NCBI RefSeq assembly: GCF_029714285.1
Contig: NZ_CP121662.1
Coordinates: 1,364,001 to 1,428,000 of the forward strand
DNA length: 64,000 nucleotides
DNA from: Rhizobium sp. CB3090
GTDB taxonomy: Bacteria > Pseudomonadota > Alphaproteobacteria > Rhizobiales > Rhizobiaceae
Reading direction: 5' to 3'
Within the stretch, counting starts at the first letter, position 1. Each line of letters begins with the position of its first letter. Both the position numbers and the translations under genes were made by a program. This document shows, piece by piece, positions 57,687 through 64,000 of this stretch. The notes beneath the pieces are model-generated. The model saw only the letters and a list, made by a program, of their open reading frames with translations. It was not told the origin of the DNA and did no database searches.

Positions 57687-57941
57687 CTATCTCCTCGGCT
57701 CGCCGCCAGGCGCATAGTGAGACTTTTGCTTGAACGGGAACACGCTGCCGCAGCGGCAGCGGATCATGTATTTCGCCGGGTCGTTCGATTTGCGTTCGTC
57801 GGAAAAGCCCGCCGGCATTTCGTCTACGAGAAAACCAGGGGTCTCCCGTCGAGGATTGTCGTCCTCCGAGACCTCGGCAAAACCGCTATTGCCACAACGA
57901 GAGCATTCGAGCTTTCTTGAATATCGATCCCGCGCAGCCAT
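57687..57941 (-). CDS. Small zinc-ribbon-like protein, 84 aa (hypothetical)
   Basis: GGAAG precedes ATG 57941. Two cysteine clusters, CSRCG near residue 13 and CRCG near residue 62, could bind one zinc ion across a 48-residue loop, as in zinc ribbons. The rest is charged and lacks membrane spans. No family recognised beyond the cysteine pattern. Located between tRNA-Ser and the divergent glycosylase gene. Confidence 0.6.
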   Translation of the reverse strand: MAARDRYSRKLECSRCGNSGFAEVSEDDNPRRETPGFLVDEMPAGFSDERKSNDPAKYMIRCRCGSVFPFKQKSHYAPGGEPRR

Positions 57942-58124
57942 TTTCTTCCAGTCCGAGTCTCACATGTCCCTTCCCTATCAGAGAACATTTCGTTTCTGAA
58001 CCCGCATAAAGAAATGATACAGATCGATGCGGTGAAACCCAATCGGCTATGATCTCAGCGACAAAGATTCTCGAGATATGAGAGCCTTGCGCATCGAATA
58101 ATCAAAAGGACACCACCCTCGCCT

Positions 58125-58721
58125 ATGACGCTCAACGACCAGCCCCTATCGATCGGCCCCGAGCCTTTGACTGGCCCCGCCCTCACGGCCTTCTTTTCCC
58201 GCGATGCGGTTACCGTTGCCTCCGCGCTGATCGGCGCTCGCCTCACGGTCGCCGGTGCCGGCGGTCGCATCGTCGAGACGGAGGCCTATCGGCCCGATGA
58301 CGAGGCGTCCCATAGCTTTCGCGGACCGACGGCGCGCAATGCGGCGATGTTCGGTCCGGCGGGGCGTGTCTATATCTACCGGTCCTATGGCATTCACTGG
58401 TGCCTGAATTTCGTCTGCGAAGCTGCCAGCGCCGTGCTCATCCGGGCGTTGGAGCCGGAGAGTGGCATCGCGGACATGGTCGGTCGGCGCGGTGTTGCGG
58501 ACTTCGTCAATCTCTGCAACGGCCCGGGAAAGCTCGCGCAGGCCTTGGGCGTGGATATCGGCATGAACGGGCTGGCGCTGGACGCGGCACCCTTCGAGAT
58601 TACCCTGGCTGAGCCGATACCGCTGGTCGCCGGCAAGCGGATCGGGATTACGAAGAACGTCGAGCCGCTATGGCGCTTCGGCGCCGCCGGCTCGTGCTTC
58701 GTCAGCCGCCGCTTTCCTTAG
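58125..58721 (+). CDS. DNA-3-methyladenine glycosylase, AAG/Mpg family
   Basis: 198 aa. Excises alkylated and deaminated purines. The fold's signatures are visible: LIGARLTV, catalytic Glu in GRIVETEAYRPDDEASHSFRG (about residue 50), AMFGPAGRVYIYRSYGIHWCLNFVCE (intercalating Tyr), NGPGKLAQALG, and ITKNVEPLWRF near the end. Start ATG 58125 fits the family length. Followed by a palindromic repeat and a terminator belonging to the convergent emrB. Confidence 0.93.
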   Translation: MTLNDQPLSIGPEPLTGPALTAFFSRDAVTVASALIGARLTVAGAGGRIVETEAYRPDDEASHSFRGPTARNAAMFGPAGRVYIYRSYGIHWCLNFVCEAASAVLIRALEPESGIADMVGRRGVADFVNLCNGPGKLAQALGVDIGMNGLALDAAPFEITLAEPIPLVAGKRIGITKNVEPLWRFGAAGSCFVSRRFP

Positions 58722-58773
58722 AGCGTTACGCAATTTCGAACGGAATCGTTGCGCATCTTTCCTGACATTGCTC
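58720..58773. repeat. Degenerate rhizobial palindromic repeat
   Basis: Starts AGAGCGTTACGCAATTTCG at the glycosylase stop and ends ATTGCTC. It includes CGCAA...TTGCG arms. The pattern resembles an intergenic repeat common in Rhizobium genomes (GAGCGTTACGCAATTTCGG...ATTGCTC), here with several changes. Naming relies on memory of the pattern. Confidence 0.6.
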
Positions 58774-58780
58774 ACGAAAA

Positions 58781-58806
58781 GACCGCCGGGGTGGTGCCCG
58801 GCGGTC
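58781..58806 (-). terminator. Rho-independent terminator of marR-emrA-emrB
   Basis: GACCGCCGGG and CCCGGCGGTC form a perfect 10-bp stem with a 6-nt loop; on the minus strand TTTTCG follows. It lies 36 bp after the emrB stop. Confidence 0.85.
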
Positions 58807-58842
58807 ATGCTGCCGCGCAGTGAAACTGGAAAGACTGCGCGG

Positions 58843-60384
58843 CTATTCCATTGCGATGCTGTGATCGACGGCTGGCGCCGCCTTGGGCTTGCGCAGCAGC
58901 ACGAGCAGCGGCATGGCTAAGATCGACATCAGCATCAGCAGTTTGAAATCGTCCATATAGGCGATGATCGTTGCCTGCGTGGTGATCAGGCCGTCGAGCG
59001 CGGCGCGACCTGCCATCGTGACCGGGCTGAGGGCTTGAGCCGCCGTCGCATCGAAAGCATGGTTGAACGGCGTCACATAGGCGGCGATCGTAGAGTGATT
59101 GACCTGAGTGTTTTCGGTGATCAGCGCCGAGACGACGGAGATGCCGACGCTCGAGCCGATGTTACGCGAAAGGTTGTAGAGGCCAGTTCCCTCGCCGCGC
59201 ATGTGAGCCGGCAGCGTGGCAAAGGCGATCGTCGTCAGCGGCACGAAGAGGAAGCCGAGCCCAGCGCCTTGGACGAAGCCGACCGAAATCAGCGTCCACT
59301 GCGAGACATCAGGCGTCCAGCCGGTCATGTCGTACATCGCCCAGGCGGTCAAGGCGAGGCCGAAAAACAGCAGCCAGCGCGTATCCACCTTGCCGATCAG
59401 TCGCCCGACCACGAACATGCATACCATTGTGCCGAGGCCGCGCGGACCCATGACGATGCCGGCGGTGACGACCGGGTAGCCCATCAATGTCTGCAGGTAG
59501 GGCGTCATCAGCGCCAGCGAGGCGAGATAGGTAACGCCGACAATGAAGATGAACAGCATGCTGACGGCGAAATTCTGGTCCAGAAACAGTCGCGGATTCA
59601 CGAAGGACCGTTCCGCGGTGAACGTATGCACCAGGAAGAGATAGAAGGCTGCGGCGCAAACCAGGGCCTCGATAATGATTTCGCCTGAATAGAACCAGTC
59701 GAGCTGCTCGCCGCGGTCCAGGAAAAGCTGCAGCGCGCCGATGGCGATCGACAGCATGCTGAAGCCGAACAGATCGAGTTTGGCGAGTGCGTCGAACTTC
59801 GTTTCCGTCACATAGACGACGATGCCGGCAAAGGCGAGCGCGCCGATCGGCACGTTGATGTAGAACACCCATCGCCAGCTCATATTGTCCGTCAGCCAGC
59901 CGCCGATGACCGGCCCGAGCACCGGGCCGACCATGACCGACACGCCGAACAATGCCATGGCTTTGCCGCGCTCCTCGACATTGTAGATGTCGAGAAGAAT
60001 ACCCTGTGACAGCGGCACGAGCGACGCGCCGAAAAGGCCCTGCAGCAGGCGGAAGCCGACGATCTGATTCAGCGACTGCGCCAGGCCGCAGAGAACGGAA
60101 GCGACGACGAAGCCTGCGATCGCCACCAGCAGCACACGCTTGCGGCCGAACTTCGCCGACAGGAAGCCGGATGGCGGCGTCATGATGGCCGCGGCAACGA
60201 TATAAGAGGTCAGAACCCAGTTGATCTGATCGGCGCTCGCCGAAACGTCGCCCTGGATATGAGGCAGAGCGACGTTAGCGATGGTGGTGTCCAGCGCCTG
60301 CATGATGACTGCCAGGATGACGCAGGCGGTGATGGCGCCGCGATTGGCGATCGGGCCGGAAGGTGAAGCAGCGGCGTTACTCAT
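58843..60384 (-). CDS. emrB: DHA2-family MFS multidrug efflux permease (EmrB type)
   Basis: 513 aa with about 14 spans. Early motif MQALDTTIANVALPHIQGDVSAS and motif C-type GPVLGPVIGGWL mark the DHA2 (EmrB/QacA) family. ATG 60384 overlaps the emrA stop by 8 bp, deciding the start over an upstream in-frame extension. Works with the EmrA adaptor as a proton-driven pump for lipophilic toxicants. Last gene of the marR-emrA-emrB operon. Confidence 0.94.
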   Translation of the reverse strand: MSNAAASPSGPIANRGAITACVILAVIMQALDTTIANVALPHIQGDVSASADQINWVLTSYIVAAAIMTPPSGFLSAKFGRKRVLLVAIAGFVVASVLCGLAQSLNQIVGFRLLQGLFGASLVPLSQGILLDIYNVEERGKAMALFGVSVMVGPVLGPVIGGWLTDNMSWRWVFYINVPIGALAFAGIVVYVTETKFDALAKLDLFGFSMLSIAIGALQLFLDRGEQLDWFYSGEIIIEALVCAAAFYLFLVHTFTAERSFVNPRLFLDQNFAVSMLFIFIVGVTYLASLALMTPYLQTLMGYPVVTAGIVMGPRGLGTMVCMFVVGRLIGKVDTRWLLFFGLALTAWAMYDMTGWTPDVSQWTLISVGFVQGAGLGFLFVPLTTIAFATLPAHMRGEGTGLYNLSRNIGSSVGISVVSALITENTQVNHSTIAAYVTPFNHAFDATAAQALSPVTMAGRAALDGLITTQATIIAYMDDFKLLMLMSILAMPLLVLLRKPKAAPAVDHSIAME

Positions 60385-61615
60385 GGTCCTGACCGTGGGA
60401 TTGACCCAGCAGGTTTGCAATGAAGTCCGGCAGGCCGCGGGCGTGACCTGTGTCCACATCGGCGACGACGCTCATGCCGACGCGCAGCGGCGGCTTGCCC
60501 TGCATGTCGTCGATGCTGATGATCATCGGAATGCGCTGCACAACCTTAACCCAGTTGCCGGTGGTGTTCTGCGCCGGCAGCAGCGAGAAGCTCGAGCCCG
60601 AGGCCGGCGAAATGCTGGCAACAGTGCCCTTCCAGGTCACACCGGGATAGGCATCGACCGAGATGGAGACCTTCTGGCCGGGCCGGACATGCGTGAGCTC
60701 GGTTTCTTTCGGGCTGGCGTTGATCCACATATGGGTGGTGGAGACCAGCGAGAAGCCTTGCTGCGCAGCCGTCAGATAAGCGCCAACCTGGAGCGACGGA
60801 ACGTTGGCGGTGATGCCGTCGAAGGGCGCGCGCACGACGGTGTCGTCGAGCTCGCGCTGTGCATTGTCGACGGCGGCCTTGGCCTGCAGATAGACCGGAT
60901 TCTGCTCGACCGGCTGGTCGGCATTGCCGCCGAGCTGTGCGAGCGTGGTTGCCGCCTGCGCCTGGGCGACCGAGACCTTCTGCTGTGCCGCTTCGAGATT
61001 GTGCTTGGCCTGGTCATAGGCCGCCTTCGAGGCGACCGAGCTGTTGATCAGGTTCTGCTGGCGCTCAAATTCGGTTTGGTAATAAGGAATGTCAGCCTGC
61101 GCCTGGGCGATTTCCGCCAGCGACTGCTTGTAGCTCGCCTGCAGGTTCAGGATCTGGTTGCGGGCAGCGCCGAGCTGCGCCTCAGCGCCCTCCAGCGCGA
61201 TACGGAAGGAATCGGGCTTCAGGCGGAAGAGTACCTGCCCCTTCTTCACCATCTCGTTTTCATGCACATCGACCGAGATCACCGTGCCGGAAACATCGGT
61301 GGAAACCCCGACCATATCGGCCTGAACATACGCATTGTCGGTGGACATGATCTGCCCGCCGGTAACGTAGTAATAGCCGCCGACGACAAGGGCGACCGGC
61401 AGCAGCGCGAAAAGGATCGGCCGTGTCGGGCTGCGGCGCTTGCGCGGCTTCTCGGGAAGAGCAACCGGAGCAGCGGCGCCGGTTCCGGCGGGCGCCGGAG
61501 CTGGATTGGAAGACGGCGCCTCGGCGACTACGGCCTGCTTCTGCCCGATTGCGGTCTGTTCGTCAGCGGAATTTGCGTTCGCGTGTATGCGACGCGAAGA
61601 GGATGCATCAGCCAT
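60377..61615 (-). CDS. emrA: HlyD-family membrane-fusion protein (EmrA type)
   Basis: 412 aa. A proline- and alanine-rich cytoplasmic N-terminus (about 65 aa, longer than E. coli EmrA) precedes one span (PILFALLPVALVVGGYYYVT), then the lipoyl half STDNAYVQADMVGVSTDVSG, a long helical hairpin (about 140-240) and the second lipoyl/beta-barrel part VRAPFDGITANVPSLQVG. Bridges EmrB toward the outer membrane. Overlaps both neighbours by 8 bp. Confidence 0.94.
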   Translation of the reverse strand: MADASSSRRIHANANSADEQTAIGQKQAVVAEAPSSNPAPAPAGTGAAAPVALPEKPRKRRSPTRPILFALLPVALVVGGYYYVTGGQIMSTDNAYVQADMVGVSTDVSGTVISVDVHENEMVKKGQVLFRLKPDSFRIALEGAEAQLGAARNQILNLQASYKQSLAEIAQAQADIPYYQTEFERQQNLINSSVASKAAYDQAKHNLEAAQQKVSVAQAQAATTLAQLGGNADQPVEQNPVYLQAKAAVDNAQRELDDTVVRAPFDGITANVPSLQVGAYLTAAQQGFSLVSTTHMWINASPKETELTHVRPGQKVSISVDAYPGVTWKGTVASISPASGSSFSLLPAQNTTGNWVKVVQRIPMIISIDDMQGKPPLRVGMSVVADVDTGHARGLPDFIANLLGQSHGQDHE

Positions 61616-62072
61616 GATTTATCTCTTTGTGGGCTACCGTCGTGCGGCAGGCCTGGACTAGGTTCGATTTCATTAGGGTGAGCAACTGGTAAAGGCGCTC
61701 ATGATCTTCTGTAGAGACCCCATCCAGGGCCTCCTTGCGGGTTTGGTCGCCTATGCTGCGCATGGTGTCGAGCAACGGCCGCGCTTCCTCGCGCATGTAA
61801 AGCAGCCAGCTTCGGCGATCGTTCGGGTGCTGACGGCGCTCGACCAGGCCACGTTCGGCCAGCTTGTCGAGGATCCGCACCAGCGTGATCGGCTCGATCT
61901 CCAGCATTTCGGCAAGACCGGCCTGATGAATCCCTTCATTGTTCGAGAGATAGGCGAGCGTTTGCCACTGCGAACGCGTCAGTCCCATATCTTTCGCGCG
62001 CTGCTCAAACCGCTTCCGAAGAAGCCGGGCAACGTCATGCAGGAGAAAGCCGAGAGTGGGTGTCGCGTTCAT
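61608..62072 (-). CDS. MarR-family transcriptional regulator of the emrAB operon
   Basis: 154 aa. The winged helix spans about 30-100: SQWQTLAYLSNNEGIHQAGLAEMLEIEPITLVRILDKLAERGLVERR, then the wing with NDRRSWLLYM. MarR repressors release DNA on binding phenolic or other drugs. First gene of the operon, with its stop overlapping the emrA start by 8 bp. A palindrome immediately upstream (62094-62107) is a candidate operator, so autorepression is likely. Confidence 0.92.
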   Translation of the reverse strand: MNATPTLGFLLHDVARLLRKRFEQRAKDMGLTRSQWQTLAYLSNNEGIHQAGLAEMLEIEPITLVRILDKLAERGLVERRQHPNDRRSWLLYMREEARPLLDTMRSIGDQTRKEALDGVSTEDHERLYQLLTLMKSNLVQACRTTVAHKEINHG

Positions 62073-62093
62073 GATATGAGAAGCCTGCTATTC

Positions 62094-62107
62094 ATAAGCA
62101 ACCTTAT
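62094..62107. promoter_or_regulatory. Candidate MarR operator
   Basis: ATAAG-CAAC-CTTAT inverted repeat starting 22 bp upstream of the marR start, with an ATACGTAT palindrome about 10 bp further. Size and position fit a MarR-type site overlapping the promoter. Confidence 0.45.
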
Positions 62108-62180
62108 AATGCTGATACGTATAGTAAGCGACCATGCGATACAAGGGGCCAAGGCCCGATGTTTCGCAGATCGTCAAAAA

Positions 62181-62210
62181 TGTCGCAGGAGGTGTCGCAA
62201 AGATGTCGCA
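62181..62210. repeat. Three TGTCGCA iterons
   Basis: TGTCGCA occurs at 62181, 62193 and 62204 (steps of 12 and 11 bp, about one helical turn), with a related TTTCGCA at 62162. They lie in the 160-bp spacer between marR and the glycosyltransferase-like gene's 3' end. Same-face spacing suggests a protein-binding array; function unknown. Confidence 0.5.
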
Positions 62211-62232
62211 GTGGCGAGGGCGTTAGGAGCGC

Positions 62233-63858
62233 CTAACGGGAAAGCATGTTTTCCGTTGCATGTCGGGCGATGATCAGACCGATCAGCGCCGCATAGATCG
62301 ATGCGTTGATTGCGGCAAAGGCAAAGAGGCCTTGGGAAGCTTGCCGGTCCGGGGCAAAGGCCACCGCAAGCACGGAAGCAAGGCAGAGAACGATATGGGG
62401 TGCCAATACCCGAAGCGGCATCGCATACAAGGCCGGCATCCTCTCGCGGGCGGCGTGGGAACCGCTTTGAGAATGTATCAGATGGTCGCGAATTGCGGCT
62501 GCGTAGCCGATGAGCGACCAAGGCCAGCCCAGGAGCAGAAATGCTACGCTCTCCCAGCTTAAAATCCTGGCATTGGCGGGCCGGAACGTACCGGTGGCGC
62601 GCCAGATGAAAACGAGTGCTATCAACGCGGCGACGATCGGCAGGAAATGAAGCAGGAAAGCGGAACAGGTGACGTCGGCAAAGCTGTGGCCCGTCAGCAG
62701 CGCCACGATCGGCAGCATGAAGACGGTAGCCAAGCCCAAAGAAAATAGCGGGAAGCACAGCTCGGAGAATAGGAACTGGAATTTCAACCATCCGGGCAGT
62801 TTCGGCATATAGTCCGGCAAATATTGCAGCAGGATTGTCATCCGGCTGCGCGACCGGTCAAATTCCTGCATCATCAGATCGGTGAAGGTCGCCGGACCAT
62901 TGCCATGGGCGATCGCGTCCAGCGCATGAACGCCGCGCCAACCGCCGGCGTTCATCGCGAGCGTCGTCGAAAGACCTTCCGCCGGTTCCGGTCTAGGCCC
63001 ACCGATTTCTTTCAGGGCCGCCGTGCGTACAGCATAGTGGGTGCCGACGCAGAGCGGCGCCCAGCCGTTATAGCCGGACTGCAACACCCCTTGAATGCCG
63101 GCTTCGGCAAAGAGCCTGCCCCTCGCTGCCCAGCTCGATGCAGCGTTGGCGTCACAGATGCTCGGCGCCGATACGTAACCAATGCCGGGATCGCGGAACG
63201 GCCGGATCATTTCGCGGAGATAGGTCTTGTCGGGCACATGGCCGGCGTCGAATTGCACGACGAAATCATATCTTTCATAACCGAAGTGATCGTAGAAAGA
63301 CGTGAGATTGCCTTGCTTGCAGCACGGAGAAGGGTCGCGAGCGTCAGCTCCGGTGCTCTCGCGCGTCGTCGAGGTGAAGACGCCGTGTTCCATGCACCAT
63401 TTCATCATGTCCAGGCTGGGTTTTTCCTCCGCCAACCAGACATCGAAATCGCAACCCGTCTGATCGAGCATTGCCCGCAATGTCGTCTGCACATCCGAGA
63501 GAGGCTCGGACGAGGCTCTTGTAACGACCATGGCGATGCGCCCTGCAGGCAAGGGCCCGCCGGCTTGCGGCATCCGCCGCGCATCATGGACGATGATGAT
63601 GAAATAGGCCGGCAGGCCGGTGATCAAGGCAAGAACCAGCGTCACCAACAGGTAGGACGGCCAGCCGATGACGTGATCGCCGCGCAGCCACCACAGCCAG
63701 AAGAAGGTCATGGTTGCAGTCCAGACGGTAATGCCGATCAGGTTGGCAAAACGCATCCTGCCTTCGAATACTTGCTCCGTCGCCGGACCGATATCGGCTG
63801 GATTGACGGACGGCCGACGCATCGCGTGGACACCGATTGCCGCGGGGATCTTGCCCAT
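62233..63858 (-). CDS. GT2 / cellulose-synthase-like membrane protein with degenerate active site
   Basis: 541 aa: two N-terminal spans (about 40-95), a cytoplasmic GT-A domain (105-330) and four or more C-terminal spans. Canonical processive GT2 enzymes need DxD, TED and Q(Q/R)xRW. Here the DxD site reads Asp204-Ala-Gly206 (QFDAGHVP), the TED site Glu294-Gly295 (PAEGLSTTL), and the QxxRW region QEFDRSRS. Several acidic catalytic positions are thus lost, suggesting a pseudo-glycosyltransferase or an enzyme of changed mechanism. Start ATG 63858 with GAAGG upstream. A CGTTAGG/CCTAACG hairpin (62221-62238) overlaps its end. Confidence 0.82.
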   Translation of the reverse strand: MGKIPAAIGVHAMRRPSVNPADIGPATEQVFEGRMRFANLIGITVWTATMTFFWLWWLRGDHVIGWPSYLLVTLVLALITGLPAYFIIIVHDARRMPQAGGPLPAGRIAMVVTRASSEPLSDVQTTLRAMLDQTGCDFDVWLAEEKPSLDMMKWCMEHGVFTSTTRESTGADARDPSPCCKQGNLTSFYDHFGYERYDFVVQFDAGHVPDKTYLREMIRPFRDPGIGYVSAPSICDANAASSWAARGRLFAEAGIQGVLQSGYNGWAPLCVGTHYAVRTAALKEIGGPRPEPAEGLSTTLAMNAGGWRGVHALDAIAHGNGPATFTDLMMQEFDRSRSRMTILLQYLPDYMPKLPGWLKFQFLFSELCFPLFSLGLATVFMLPIVALLTGHSFADVTCSAFLLHFLPIVAALIALVFIWRATGTFRPANARILSWESVAFLLLGWPWSLIGYAAAIRDHLIHSQSGSHAARERMPALYAMPLRVLAPHIVLCLASVLAVAFAPDRQASQGLFAFAAINASIYAALIGLIIARHATENMLSR

Positions 63859-63938
63859 GACATCACCTTCAGAGTGAAAGAGAGGGTGGCGGTGTTCCGC
63901 CTGCAGACAAGAGCCGTTTCAGCTTGATGTAGAGGGGT

Positions 63939-63975
63939 GGATGGCGACCCTTTTGAGGAGAAAAGATCGCCATCC
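63939..63975. promoter_or_regulatory. Inverted repeat upstream of the GT2-like gene
   Basis: GGATGGCGA (63939-63947) and TCGCCATCC (63967-63975) form a perfect 9-bp inverted repeat with a 19-nt loop, about 80 bp before the start. It could be an operator or a leader hairpin. The last 25 bases of the window show nothing further. Confidence 0.4.
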
Positions 63976-64000
63976 GTGGGAATAAATCTACGCACTACAC

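Overview
The window reads as a 64-kb stretch of core chromosome from a fast-growing Rhizobiales species, most likely the genus Rhizobium. The evidence is protein character and gene neighbourhoods seen in that group (glnB-glnA, recG/sdhE-mfd, uvrA/ssb, ppiA-ppiB-queA-tgt, the rlpA-dac-tmk-holB-metG-tatD series), an alphaproteobacterial LexA box (GAAC-N7-GAAC), an IalB-family protein, and dispersed rhizobial-type palindromes. Coding density is high. I see no prophage, insertion sequence, CRISPR array, rRNA operon or plasmid function. One tRNA gene (Ser-UGA) is present.

Layout. 1-2.3 kb: end of a YtfT/YjfF-type sugar ABC importer followed by a FadR-type regulator. 2.4-6.7 kb: the amino-sugar enzymes GlmU and GlmS, then a DUF502 membrane protein. 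6.7-8.4 kb: an exported phytase-like protein with a possible Pho box upstream. 8.5-14.6 kb: recG diverging from sdhE-mfd (DNA repair and respiration). 14.6-19.6 kb: an aminoglycoside-phosphotransferase-fold protein with an altered catalytic loop, a FrnE-like DsbA, a YejA-like peptide-binding protein, IalB and HspQ. 19.8-24.3 kb: glnA-glnB behind a sigma-54-type promoter, a bifunctional NAD(P)HX repair enzyme and a DUF72 protein. 24.3-31.8 kb: uvrA and ssb diverging around a LexA box, marC, gyrA. 31.9-32.8 kb: three unrecognised single-span microproteins on the minus strand with their own terminator. 32.8-36.8 kb: coaD, two cyclophilins, queA and tgt (queuosine). 37-45 kb: SleB-type wall hydrolase, DUF4864 protein, FabF-like synthase with an HxlR regulator, a heterodimeric ABC exporter and a DHFR-fold protein. 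45.3-47.6 kb: a 149-bp inverted-repeat element directly before a D-Ala-D-Ala ligase, then a hairpin-rich spacer and a methyltransferase. 47.8-56.8 kb: a long minus-strand series for cell wall, replication and translation, interrupted by a TauE-type transporter on the other strand. 57-64 kb: tRNA-Ser, two small unknown proteins, a 3-methyladenine glycosylase, a marR-emrA-emrB efflux operon and a degenerate GT2 glycosyltransferase.

Most of this is housekeeping: cell-wall precursors and turnover (GlmU, GlmS, Ddl, RlpA, carboxypeptidase-like protein, SleB hydrolase), DNA repair and replication (RecG, Mfd, UvrA, Ssb, GyrA, HolB, Tmk, Mpg), and nitrogen control (GlnB, GlnA). The points most worth a second look are the microprotein cluster with an in-frame duplicated tail, the inverted repeat abutting the ddl ribosome-binding site, and several recognisable enzymes whose catalytic or metal-binding motifs are altered (Tgt zinc site, DD-carboxypeptidase, GT2, APH). 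Several regulatory sites can also be read directly: sigma-54, LexA, a sigma-32-like site and a possible Pho box.
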